NCBI GenBank assembly: GCA_964030785.1
Contig: OZ034978.1
Span: forward strand, 5,527,001 to 5,591,000
Direction: 5' to 3'
DNA from: Siderastrea siderea
Lineage: Eukaryota; Cnidaria; Anthozoa; Scleractinia; Rhizangiidae
Length of the DNA: 64,000 nucleotides
The notes beneath the pieces are model-generated. The model searched no databases. It had not been told where the DNA came from and was given only the letters and a program-made list of their open reading frames with translations. This document shows, in pieces, positions 32,028-44,911 of the stretch (positions within the stretch are counted from its first letter, which is position 1; each line of letters begins with the position of its first letter). A program made the translations under genes and the position numbers.

Positions 32028-35000
32028 ATGCAGCGAGAGCTTTCCTCTTTTCCTTTGGCTCCAGTTTACCTGCACAAGTTATCCGTTGCGGGGTATGTCA
32101 CTGCCGATGACTTGAAAGATGTCAGTCCTACAGAGCTAAGTGAAGGCAAGTCGATTTCAGACGTTCTGACTTTTAATTTACCAACCTAACCATGATTGTA
32201 TGAAATGACTGTTAACAAGATTTTCAGATTAAAATGAATAAAGGCATCTAAAAATGAAACCGGACAGGTCCGTGCTCTGGTAGTGCCCGGGGGGGGGGGG
32301 GGGGGGGGGGCTACCATCTTTTGTCTTCAGACGACTGGGAAACCCAGATTTCATGGTTGGGGGGTTGGGTCGGTTGGGGGCCTTTGGGTTCCCTTTCATT
32401 CTTCTAAGACCACAGCCATGGAGATAGTGTCTCTATATAAATAAAAACTATAGAAATTTTTGTCTAAAAGTATCAAGTGATTCAATATCTGCAAGTTTTC
32501 TAACATTTGCATTTCTCAGAGAAGGGTGATCTGAGAGAGAAGGGAGGGAGGGGTGGGGACTTTTCCTGTTGCTGCTTATTTTGGTTCCTTCTGTGAGTAC
32601 CGGATCAGTTGTTCAATAAAGTGTTGAAAAAAAGAGAACCGGATCACAGATGACGTAAAACAAAAGAAACAAAAGACAAAAAACTTCGACTCCAAAATAA
32701 AACCAAAACGCAATGCCTGACAAGCAAAAGAAGGACAACATGTTCTGGTACCGGTAGAAAAAAACCGTATTTTATATATACGTTTATGGAAACATCTCAT
32801 GGTCATACATGTACAGTAAAACAGACAAATTGATAGGATGAAACATTGGTTTGTACATACATTTTGAATTACAAAGTAAGGGATGTTTGAAAAGGACTTG
32901 GTAAAATGGTTTTCAAGGGAATGATTTCATTGGAAGAAGCAAATATACAAGGCCAAAGGTGAGTGAAAAAATTATGGGATCTTCTGCCATTAAATTTGTT
33001 GGGTTAGGTGACCAGTTACATCTGTATAGCAAGTTTTTTTTTTATGATCTAGAGCTCCCTCTTATCTGGAACATGTTGGGAAATTGAGTATCCTTTGGGA
33101 AATGGCCTCATTTTGCATTCACTGTATTTTTTAATTATTCTAGTGACAATTTCTCAGCTGCGGCAACTTTCTTTTGTATTTTCCATTTAACTAAATAATA
33201 CAATAATATAATATTATAAATAAAATATTTTATTTTAATATTATTTTCCAATCAGATCTTAGAGTGGACAGAGAAGAAGCCCTGAAGATCATTCAAACAG
33301 TGCGAAGCTCAAATGAGTTGCCAAAGTCAAATGGAGAACCTGCAGCAAATTACATTCCAGGGAGTAAAAATGCCTACGACCTTCTACAACAAGAACAATC
33401 CTCTGGGAGTATTGTTACTTTCTGTGAACAGCTTGATGACATGTTAGGTGGAGGGGTGCCCGTGGGAAAAATCACTGAGTTCTGTGGAGCACCAGGAATT
33501 GGAAAAACCCAGATAGGGTATGTGTTAACATTAGGATTTATTAGTGCCAAGTTGAAATTTTATTCTTTTACAATAAATTTATAAACTGTAGTTAGGTAGA
33601 TAGATAGTTAGTTCATAATAATTAATAATGTTGATGCAAAAACCATGTATAAGTTAAGTTAATTTAAGGACGGTGCCTCCTAATACAGATGTATTTTGTA
33701 AAGGTTATGGCTATGGGGAAAAAGTAGATCTTAGCAAGGGTTATTGGAATCCAAAAAGAAAAATGTGGGTAACCACGTATTTTTCAGAGATAATTGAGCA
33801 ACCATAATTCTAAAAAAGCGTTAAAATACAAAGAATGTATGGCAATTTCTTTCCAAATTTAAGCTCAATTATTTCTGAAAAATGTGTGGCTACCCCCAAT
33901 TTTCTTTTTGGATTATGATAGCCCTTGGAAAGATCTACTTTTTTCGCGTAGTCTTAAACCGCACAAAAATATTGTTGTATAAGTGGGCAAATTCCTTAAG
34001 AAAACCGAATATCCCGAGATGCGCAGAACGTATGTGCAGTAACAAAAGGAGACACCGTCCTTAAGCTTCTTATACATTTATGCATGGTTGTTGGTCTATT
34101 GCCCTGGGGGGGCGGGGGGTGGCAGTTGCTCATTAAAGATTTGTACTGGGGGGGATTCACCCTGAGGTTCAAACCCTTACCCTTTAATATTCTAATCTTT
34201 ATCAAAATGTTACACCTTTTACACCTTTTGTCTTTGGGCAACTACAAAACTTATTGTTTTCCAAAAGCCTAAGGGTTGATCAAGTTCCCCAGATTTCACG
34301 GTTGGTAGTCTTAGGTATTCTTGTGATTATTCTAAGAGCACAGCCTACAGTTTGTTAAATTAATTTCATGACAGGTTGTCCAGATATTAAGATTGTGATT
34401 CTGATGCAACTTTGAATTTTCAAGCCATCATTATGTCCCCAAATGTTCATCACTTGGGGCAATTTTCCTTCCTATTTCAAGATAATAAAGCAAGCTTGCA
34501 TAAAAAACTTTGGGTGAAAAGGTTACCGTAGTTTAATTGTGTTGAAACAAACTTGGAAACTTTATAATCAACTCAACAGAGATGAAAGTACTTGATCCTG
34601 ACAAACTGACACACAATACACTGTTTTGTTTTCTCATTTTCCTTGATTTTATTGTGCTTTTCCTTGTTAAACATTGCTTTCAGATGAAAAAGCTAAATGT
34701 ATGTACCCTACCCCATTCAAGCACAAGATTTATGATGTCTTCAAATTCCTGGTTTTTATTCCATTTACTTCAGCCTGCGAATGACTCCCCCAAATTATAC
34801 TGATATCCATTCTATGGATCTTTTGATGATTGTTACGTTTGGGCAGCAGTTAGCCTACCTTAATTAAACTTAACAAAGAACAAAAAAAAATCACAATCTC
34901 TTCTTTTAAGCCTGTGGAGGAGGTATTTCTTCCACGTAGATCCGGGACACTGAGTTCCAGCCAGTTTCAGCATCAGCAGATCCATAACCAGCACAATTAC

Positions 35001-38000
35001 CGACCCAGAACCCCACGCGCACAGTGCCCTTACGGACTTTTTCACAGACTCCTTCAATTTGCCGCACACGGAGCAAATTCTTTCTGGCGCTATTTCCATG
35101 TACCATGTAGACCACACCATCAATGGCTGCAGGAGCTGAACACTCTGCACCATTGAAGGTGAAATACCATCGCTTGCAGCACCCATGGCAGTTGTAGATG
35201 CGAAGAACCCCATTCCAGAAGACGCGCAGCCCTGTGTTGTCTGATGTTTTCTTGAATATACATTCCTGGGAAAATGAAAAAAATTCAACAACAGAGTAAT
35301 CAACCTGGAATATTTCACCAGAGAGGATTAACAATTAATTACATAGATCTCTTATCCAGACTTTGTCAGTTTAAATCCCATTGAGGGTAAAGGTTTCCTT
35401 TGTGCTACTATAGTGGTCAAATTTTTTTTCTTGGTCTGTTAGTCTAGGGGGACTTCATTGGGCACATTTCAGTCTCATGAGTTCAATTTCCAGTAGTTAA
35501 GGTTTATTTGCTTGCTTTCGTAATAAACTATTTGAGAAATGTCTGTTGCTCTGTGTAAAGAGTCATTACACTGCAGAATACCATTTGAATAATTCCTAGT
35601 CCAAGTTTTGATTGATAAACTTTTTTACTGGCATTTTCCTTATTTTTACAGTATGTAGCTATGCCAGTTTTAGCACTCTTGCTTTTAATTTAAAAAAGCT
35701 GTAAAGTCAACTCAGTAATTACCTTGACCAATCCACTGTCCCTGTTATCACCCAGGTTCTTAAAAACGCACTGTTTCCAGTTACGTCCCAAAGACCCTGG
35801 AGCTCCCTGGGGACCTGGAGGACCTTGGCTTCCACGAGGACCTGCATCACCTTTGTTTCCGGCCAGACCCACTTTACCTGAGGGTCCTTGAGGTCCCTTG
35901 GGTCCTGGGGGTCCTTGGCTTCCACGAGCCCCTGTGTCACCCTTGTTTCCAGCTGGACCGGCTGGTCCTGATAGTCCTTGAGGTCCCTGACTTCCTTTAG
36001 GGCCTTTATCTCCCCTGTTTCCTCTTGGGCCCATGTTTCCTTCAGGTCCATGATTGCCGGGTGATCCTGCTGGTCCTGCTGGTCCAGGGCTTCCGGGGAT
36101 GCCGGGAATTCCTGGTACACAGAAACAAGCACTGTGACCACAAGTCCCATATGGTGATGTCTGTTGAGGAGTGCTCTAAGTAAAGAGAGTTAAAATGCAA
36201 CATTATTACTAGTGGGCCAATTTTTGTTACAAATATTCCCATATAAGTTGATGTACTACAAATATTTTGTATAGTACACATAGATCTAATTACTTTCATA
36301 AATGTCTTTTTTAAACTGTCAAATTCCATTTGTATGGCAACAGAACTTTTGTGGATTATTTCCCTGCTCCTACTTTATTATTTTGTCTAGTTTATTGCTC
36401 TTTAGTGAGAAACAAAATCCAGTTTTTGGTCCAAACTCTATTTTTACGCTAAATCATCAAATAAGGCTTGCTCAAGATTGTTATTTTTTAACAATTGAGT
36501 ACAGCTTCTTTTCTCAATTGGAACCACAAAATTAGATCAACAAATTAAAGTTTCTGCCATAGTGGGTTTACAGGATTTTAAACTATTCTATTGAGGGAAA
36601 ACAACACCAAAGACATCTCTGATTCTGCTGTACAACCAGCAGCTTAATCACTAGGTTACTCTGTTTTCCTCGGCATGGTCTTTGGACTGATATGAAGGGT
36701 GTGCTTATGTGTATAGATGACTCCTGGAGGAAAGGGGGGGGAGGGGGTAGTGCTTTTTGTGTGGGGGGAGGTAGGGAAAGATTGGCCCCTCTCCTCTCAA
36801 CCTCCTAGACAAGACCCTGGTTAAGATAGGAATTGTGGCATAGGTATTGAAATCTTGTATCCAGAGCCTGCAGGCTGTTTGATCGACAGATAGTTGCCAA
36901 AACCTACCTTGCTACTGCTGCTGTTGTCATTTGCAGAGCACAAGGTGATAAGCAGTGACAGTATGAGACATAACATGGTGGTCAGTGGTATTGTCAACCA
37001 AGATTTTGCCATCATTTGACCTGTGGATAAGATTTACAATTTATGTTAAATGGCGTTGCTCGAAATTTTAAAAGTTGCACAGGATATTCTCTGTAAAATC
37101 ATTGGTTGCGTTTACAGAATGAACTTTGAATTTGATATTGACGTTAACGGCATATTCACTTTAGACCTGGAATTTCAGTCAAAAGAAGTAGAAATGAAGA
37201 TACCTTACTTGTTTTAATTCACCTCAGGTTAACATCTCGCAAATTTTATGGGGTGGTAGAATTAGGTCAAGAAACGATTCATTTTTGGAGGAGAGAAAAT
37301 AGCTACAAAACACCTGGCAATTTGTAACAACATAAATGACAATTTAACAGACATTCATACGTTCATTATAACATAATTTGCAACTGGTTACAAATTAATT
37401 TTGAAAACATTGCTTACGTCTTTGAAATGTTATACCTCTTTTTATTGCTATTTTCTTTAATTTTTTTTCAAAACCTCTATTAATCATTGCTAAAGAGTTT
37501 TTTACACATAACTTTTAAAAAAGGTAACACAGGAGATTATCGTTATTATTTTACGCGAATCTACTGAATTTATCAAAAATCGCTAGTTTAAGGTACTTGC
37601 TAAATTTTAAATTTGTTTAGAAAGTGAAAGAGAATTGTTTAAAATATTCTAAAACCAAAGAAATTATCAAGCTAAATCCTGATAGTGAAACTGATTGCCA
37701 AATTGAAGTTGCACCAAGTATAGAAATCTTAAGGTTTATAAAGTACCAACCTTGCTAGCGTGGCTATCATCCGAAGAAAATTGATGCATCACTCTCTATT
37801 ACAGAACCTTTTATGTCCTCTAGAACAGCTGAGTTTGACGTGAAAACACGTTTTAGACACGTTCTGAAACTGATTACGTGTGTGATGTAGAAATATGGCA
37901 AGTACTCCTATTGGCTAGATCATTTTAGAATTGACGAGTAAAAAGCATCGTTTTGTTCTATTTTGTTTTGACAAGTGACAAGCTAAAACGAGTTTGAGGT

Positions 38001-41000
38001 TAACACCCAAAATAAGACAGGTGTTCTGATTGGTTGCAGCAATTCTGAATTGGCCAATGAGGAGACAGCTATCGTTATGCTTGTTTTTATTGTTTTGTTT
38101 GGTTTCGCACGTTTAAACGTGATTTGGAGACTGTTGATATTGTGCGTGATAGGCCAGCAGCAAAATTAGTTGGTGGACAATTTGCGACATAGGCTGTGAC
38201 ATTACCTTTTACTTTGCTTGTGGATCTATGTTTCTTTCTCTCTCTCTTTTTTTTTTTTGCTAGCTTTTAACGTTTCACACTGAAACCGCTTCAATGCTGA
38301 CTTAAACAGGGTATAATAAACAATGCCTACTTGAGCAAAGATAAAATCGAACTTCTCAGTGAAACTCAACCGTATGTAAAGGAACTTCGAATAATCCTTA
38401 ATTTCAGGATTATAAAAAAGTCAAAGACACAAATGATTCAAAGTAGGATAAACACTTGTTTGGATTTTCAGTATAACTTAACCCATCGAAAACACTTTAT
38501 ATTATAGAAGGGCGACGACTTAGCATAACGAAATGTTATTTCAACAAAACCTTTATCAAAATTTGGGTGAAAGTCACACGCAACCGAAGAACTATCAAAC
38601 AGTACGGACTTTAGTAAACGTGTAATTTTGAGCAAATGTGAACGTGCGACTTATGACGAGTTTTCTTTGCAGTACTAACAATGAAGTATCTTCGTATAAA
38701 GATTATGTCAGTGAAAAAAACGTAAGCTTCAAGAGTAATTGTCATTTCATGTACAAAGTTGGGAGTCCCATTTTAGATCCCTTTCGCACTTAAATAAGCA
38801 TATACATCAAATTAATCTTTAATCCCGTTTTGAAAGAACTAAAAAGTTCAATAAAAAGAAAAATAAGTTACGAGAACACAAAAGGTGTTTCGTACAAAAT
38901 GAACTAATCCATGTAAAATAGTCTCTTGAATTATTGCAAAAATTCATCTATAAATTACTAAATCGTTGGATGGTAAAATTTTTCCATACTCTTAAAAACG
39001 AGACAGTTTATTCTCTTTCCTTTGAAGTATGTCATTTCGTGAGTCGTCTGAACATGGACAAATATCTAGATGATAGGAGAAAAACAAGAAGAGAAGTGTA
39101 AGGTTAAATTGAACAGCAAAACAAGAAAAAATTGCAGACGAAAAAAACTACAAGCTTACACAGTTGTTCTCTTCAATCCTTTCTTATCGATGTTTGGAAG
39201 AAATGTTTTTTCCTAATTAACCTGCAAAGTCTATTTCATGCTTTGTTTAATTTTCTTCTTGTCAGAACAAGTTTGTGAAGCAGCATTAAAGTATTATTTT
39301 CATGATTCCAACAAGCAGTTCTATTCGCTAGAACGGTTTGTTTAATCGCTGACTCGTCCAATCAGATAGCGTCGTCCATTCCTGTGTTGCTATTGTTTTG
39401 CATCCTGTATTGGTGTGAGATAAATGTTTCTTTGTTTGTAAAATAGTTTGGAATTCCGCAAAAAGTAACTAAACTGCGAAAATAAAATACCTATAGAATG
39501 AGATTATAGTAATCTAATATATCGGTGTTTCCTTCTTCCCTGTATTGATATATCTCTGTATTTTATTTTCTGGATCGATATATATTTCCTCCAGGAAATC
39601 ATACTCGCAGGCTAACGGTGTGTATCTCTTTCAGCAAAAGTTAGCGGTTTTTCCATCGCAAAAATGTGAAGTGGCCATGAAAGAAATATCCTTATTTACA
39701 AGCAGAGAGTGTCAACAAATTGTTCCAAATTCCTGGCTATTTATTGTCCCGAAAGTTCGCCTTTCAAAACTAGCGAAAATTAAGATCTTCGAAAAGTTGT
39801 CGCGAAAATTTCCTGCGAGGCAAAGCAGAACTTGGTTCTGTGATTTGTTCTTTTTGGTTTGATTCTCAACTCGCGTGTTAATCCTAACACACAACACTTA
39901 AATTTTTATTTGAGGAAATCATGATGTCGAAAACTTGACTCGATAGTTTCTTTCAAGGTTAGTTTCTCAAGATCGAATGAAGTCCTCATCAAAAGCTCTT
40001 AAAGAAGCGAAAACGACGTAGCTTATCATTAATCTACGCGATTGCGAGGCTACCATTGAGTGTATACCAGTTAACATATGAACTAAATATACGTAACTAA
40101 AATGTTTTACCTGTGAACTAATTCAGCACCAAGGGTGTCTGGCGAAAACAAGAATCGATCTGAAACGGTAAATGAAATTAGTTTGTTAGATTTGAAATGA
40201 AAACAGGGAAATGATAATCAACCAAGTTTGCTGTGTGCTTACATTGTTAGCGTCTTCATGCAGTCTTTTCTTGCCAATGTTGAGAATTGTTCTTCTTTTT
40301 TGCTTTGTTTAGCTAGGTTTTCGTCTGAACAAGTTCGTTCCATTCTAAAAGGCTCTAAAGGTTTGATTAATCACTGATTCGTCGCGTGAAATAGCGTTTG
40401 CTGTATCAGTTTTTCTATCGTTTTTCAGGATACTGAATAACTGGTGTGTCATGTTTTTAACGTCTTTGTATTTTAAAAACAGTTTGACAATAATTATTGC
40501 GACTCAATAGATTACTACTGCGCAAACTGTATAAAATATTTTTGACTGAAGTTATAGCAGTCTAAAACCCAAGACAAACGAATGCATGAGTCGAAAAGAG
40601 TTTAGTACAATTTAGACTATTTAAGAGCGTGTGAGAGTGTATGAGGATTCAAGGGGCCATTCATTGTGATGAACGTTTTGGCAGATTCAAACCCTTTGGT
40701 AGACTTGTAGCCACAAGTCCACATTCGCTTCAGAGGGACGAGCGGTTAAGTTGCGCAAGTTCTTTCGGGACGATTATGAAGAAATCGGGGGCGAAAAAAC
40801 TGACATACGAAACTGAGTAAGAATTGGAAGACACTTTTGAAAGGTCTAACTCTAACTCTAACTGTTGTCGATCGATTTAGTTGATCAACGTTTTGAACTG
40901 CCATGAAACTTGGTTGAAACGGTTGAACGCATGGCTCCGAGTAGCTAAACGGTTGGACTTGAAATGTTCTACTAGGATGATTGAGACAATCCAATCGCAA

Positions 41001-44000
41001 CCTTTTGGCCTGTAAGTTTGTTTGTATGGTCAGTGCAAAACGTCTGTGAGCTTTTCCTTTTTTTCTGCTGTTACTTCTTGTAAGTGTGGACATAACAAAA
41101 TTCTATGCTGGATCTGCTCGAAGGGTTGCTATTAAATTACCAAACTTGGATTTTGTTTTAAAAAAGCGTAGGCATTTGTGACACAGTTCTTTACAAAAAT
41201 TATTTTTATATTCCACGAAAAAAGAGATGCCTCATGATTCTTGGCGTTATTAAACGCTTTTTTTCTTGTTTTCATACCAGCCAGATTGGTATGTAAAACT
41301 AGCAGTAGAGTTATCAGGGATTGGAGGGAAGCGTACCACACGTTTCAGGTTAGCGTACCCATTAGTGCTGATAAAGCTTCCTCTCGAATCGTTAAAGTTG
41401 CTACTCAGTGTCATTTCATTTGCTGCATTCGGGTTCGTTTTGCTTATATCAAACGTCCTTCGAAACCAATAGTAAGAAGGTATTTTGTATTTCTGTGGAG
41501 AAAAAACTGCTTATAACAGAATGTAATATTAATCTAAACGTAAATTAAACTCTCCTCCCGTTGATATTAAAGCACTGGTCTAGAAATTAACTAGGCCCCA
41601 CAATTTTTTAATGTGTGAGTGAATTAAATCGTATCGATTAACGAAAAGTTAATCGAAGAAAAATGGCTTTTGCCTACGAATTCACACAATCTAATACACG
41701 TGGACAACTTTAACGAGAAAAAAAACACATGAACAACTTTAGCGAGGAAAAGAAAAACTGCTGAATGCGTGTCGTACTCAGTTTTAGTGAACATATTTAT
41801 CCATTACCTTTCAAGTAATTTAGCGTCTGCATGCTTGTCTGAGGAAACGAAATCTAAACGAAGAAAAAGAACGGGTTGATGGATGTAATACAATAACAAA
41901 ATAATCTGAAAATTAAATTACGGAAAAGAACAGGCCGTTTCAAAGCAATACTTGTTTGGAAAAAAGCTAATCGCTTCATTTTTTTCGGGTGTAGCAGTCG
42001 CTTCGATTTTTCGTTAAGTGGAAATTTTAACGCCAGTTGTATTCCGAAGAAACAGTATGCAGAGGTTTATCAAGTAAACGCCAAAGCAACACCAGCGATT
42101 CTGTAGTACATGCAGTAGTCTACAGCCTCTCGAAGGCTCACAGGGATTGCCGAAGGTCACCCAATGCGTCTTTGGTTACGAAAAAAGGCCGTCTAGAATT
42201 TTCTTTAAGGAAACTTAGAGGCTCGTTACGTCGGGGAATAAGATTACATTCCCGTAGATTTTTTGCCAATATTAAAATAATCAACTGAAGCATCGTATAG
42301 ACAAATTGTGTTGGTTGACATTAATATTCATAAAAGCTCCTCAAAAGCGTTCTTAATCTCCTTATGAAATTTGAGTTTTGTTTATCCTTTATAAAAGCAA
42401 AATTGCTTACTTACACCGCCATATTTCCATGAAATCGTAACTTGTTGTTGCACAGAAATAAGTAAAGCCTTTTCTGTTTTGTTTTCTTTGCGTATAATAA
42501 GGCTCTCGTAAGATCAAGTTTGTGAAAAAGTAAATATTTATAAATTTGCATCGACCAACTTCATTCTAACAAGCCATGTTATTAGCCAGAACGGTTTCAA
42601 TAGTCGCTCAATCCTCCAATAGAATGACTCTTCTATAATTTCTAATTTCGGACGGTTGTCACGTCTTGTCAGATCAAGTTTGTAAAAAAACAAGAATTTT
42701 AAATTTATCGCTGCTCAATTCCATTCTAACAAGCTCTGTTATTGGCTAGAACAAGTTGAACAGTCCTGTCCAATGGAGTGACCTCTTCTGTTTCTGATTA
42801 CGTACGATTATCAAGTTTTGTTTTGTCTTGTTTTCATCTTTGATAAAACTAGATATAATTCCTAGAAAACCAAAGCGATTGAGAGAAGACCAAATTATTT
42901 CCCAAAACTTCCGTCAAAATATTTGGATTCGGGGCACGTTATGAACTAGGCTTGATATCTCGTTTAAAAAGCGATTTTATCTCTGTATTCTTAACAATAC
43001 CAACATGCTGAATTATTATTCTGATCTGACGTGTCGTTCGAGACAACTCGCGGAATTCCACATCTCTCGAGACAGTCGTCGAGATTCACAAGGAAAAAAC
43101 TGAAAGGGCACAGCTTTCGCTTTTCAGAAAAGAACAAACGCCACAGTGCATGTTCATGGGAGTTACTTCGTGTTAAAATTTTTATATTTACAGTGCGAGT
43201 CATTTGTTTGCTTTGGCAATTGAACCACGTCCTGAACTGGTCTGAAATTTAAATACAGTCGTAAAATCATTAAAGTAAAACACAAATAAAAGGGCCTAAT
43301 CTCACAGGCTTTTTTGATGCGATTTAACAGCGTTTTTGCGGCAATTTGAAGTGCGAGTCCAATTAAATCACCTAGGGAGACTTGAGAAAGTATAGGAATA
43401 GCGCAAAGTAGGAGGGTCTCAGAGTGATTAATTTGAGAGATATGCTGGTTCTACGTTGCTTACATAACTTTTATTTTATTTATTATTATTATTTTAATTT
43501 TTTTAATCCAGCACATTTACCAGTAGTACAGTAGTATTACAAGTAGTAAACTAGTTCAGTGGCCTTATTGCACATAATACGCCTTATTTTTTAGACCGCT
43601 CCGCTATGCGAGCATTTGCTTCTTATAAATACTGGTTGTTACCACATTACAACTTCAAAGCTTAATTTTCAAATTGTTTTAAGGAGTTTGTGGTATTGCA
43701 GTCATTGTCTGATGGAAAGTATGTTAATTTTTTTTTTTTTTTTTGCAGCATGCAGCTAGCAGTGGATGTTCAGATACCAGATGAGTTTGGAGGACTGAAT
43801 GGAGAGGCCATTTACATCGGTATAACTATTTTCCATGTGTTATTTATTAAAAATAGGTCAAAGCTAACAGTCTTCATTCATTCATTCATTCATTCATTCA
43901 AAAATTCATTCATTCATTCAAAAATTCATTCATTCAAAAATTCATTCATTCATTCAAAAATTCATTCATTTAAAAATTCATTCAAAAATTCATTCATTCA

Positions 44001-44838
44001 TTCACTCACTCACTCACTCACTCACTCACTCACTCACTCACTCACTCACTCACTCATTCACTCAAACACTCATTCGTTCGTTCGTTCGTTCATTCATTCA
44101 TTCGTTTCATTCGTTCGTTCAGAGTTGAAACCAAGTTAAACAGTTGTAACCAAGCAACGATTAAAGGAAATTCGTTCAAACATAAAACAGAAGCTAAAAA
44201 AATGCGAAAATAAGGGGGCCTCAATACCAGTTGAATCAAGAACATGCCTAATTTGTAAGGAAAATTATATAGAAGATGAACAGCATTTCTTGATGTATTG
44301 TCAAGAGTATAACAACCTCAGAAGCGAACTACATTCTCTTATCAGTAAAACAGATGCTTATTTTGCCAATTTAAGTGATTACGATAAAATTACATATTAT
44401 CTGAATTTAAGGAATGACAATACTTGTAAACTTGTTTCAGAAAAGAAAACAAATAATCAATACGAATATAATCAAATAATTTAAATTTAGTCAATAACAA
44501 TTTATTGTTTCGTTATATTGGTTAGTTTTTCCTTTATTGTAACTCACTCACTCACTCACTTACTCACTCCTTCATTCATTCATGCATACATGTATGCATT
44601 CATTCATTCATTCATTCATTCATTCATTCATTCATTCATTTAATGTTTAAAAAAAGGAAAGAGCTTCTTAACTTACAAACACAACGAACATTATATATAT
44701 ATATATAATTTTTTTTTTCTTTTTGAATGAATTGTATAAGAATCTAGTTTCTGTTATTTCTTAATTGTATTAGCTAATGCTCAAACCTTTATTGTAAACA
44801 GACCAATACCTCCCTTTGGAGAGTACGGTGCAATAAAG

Positions 44839-44911
<73 letters not shown>

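Noticed and set aside
34860..35318. Alternative minus frame over the CTHRC1-like exon 3
   Set aside because: Out of frame with the ECIFKK...GWNSVSRI reading and without homology.
39545..39862. 105-codon frame in RAD51C intron 2
   Set aside because: No known family, no splice sites in context, AT-rich composition like the intron.
43875..44126. CRISPR-like spaced repeats
   Set aside because: 4-bp motifs with no spacers in a eukaryotic intron; a simple microsatellite.
43690..44139. 149-codon frame with His/Ser repeats
   Set aside because: Translation of the TTCA/CTCA microsatellite running out of RAD51C exon 3; not a protein.
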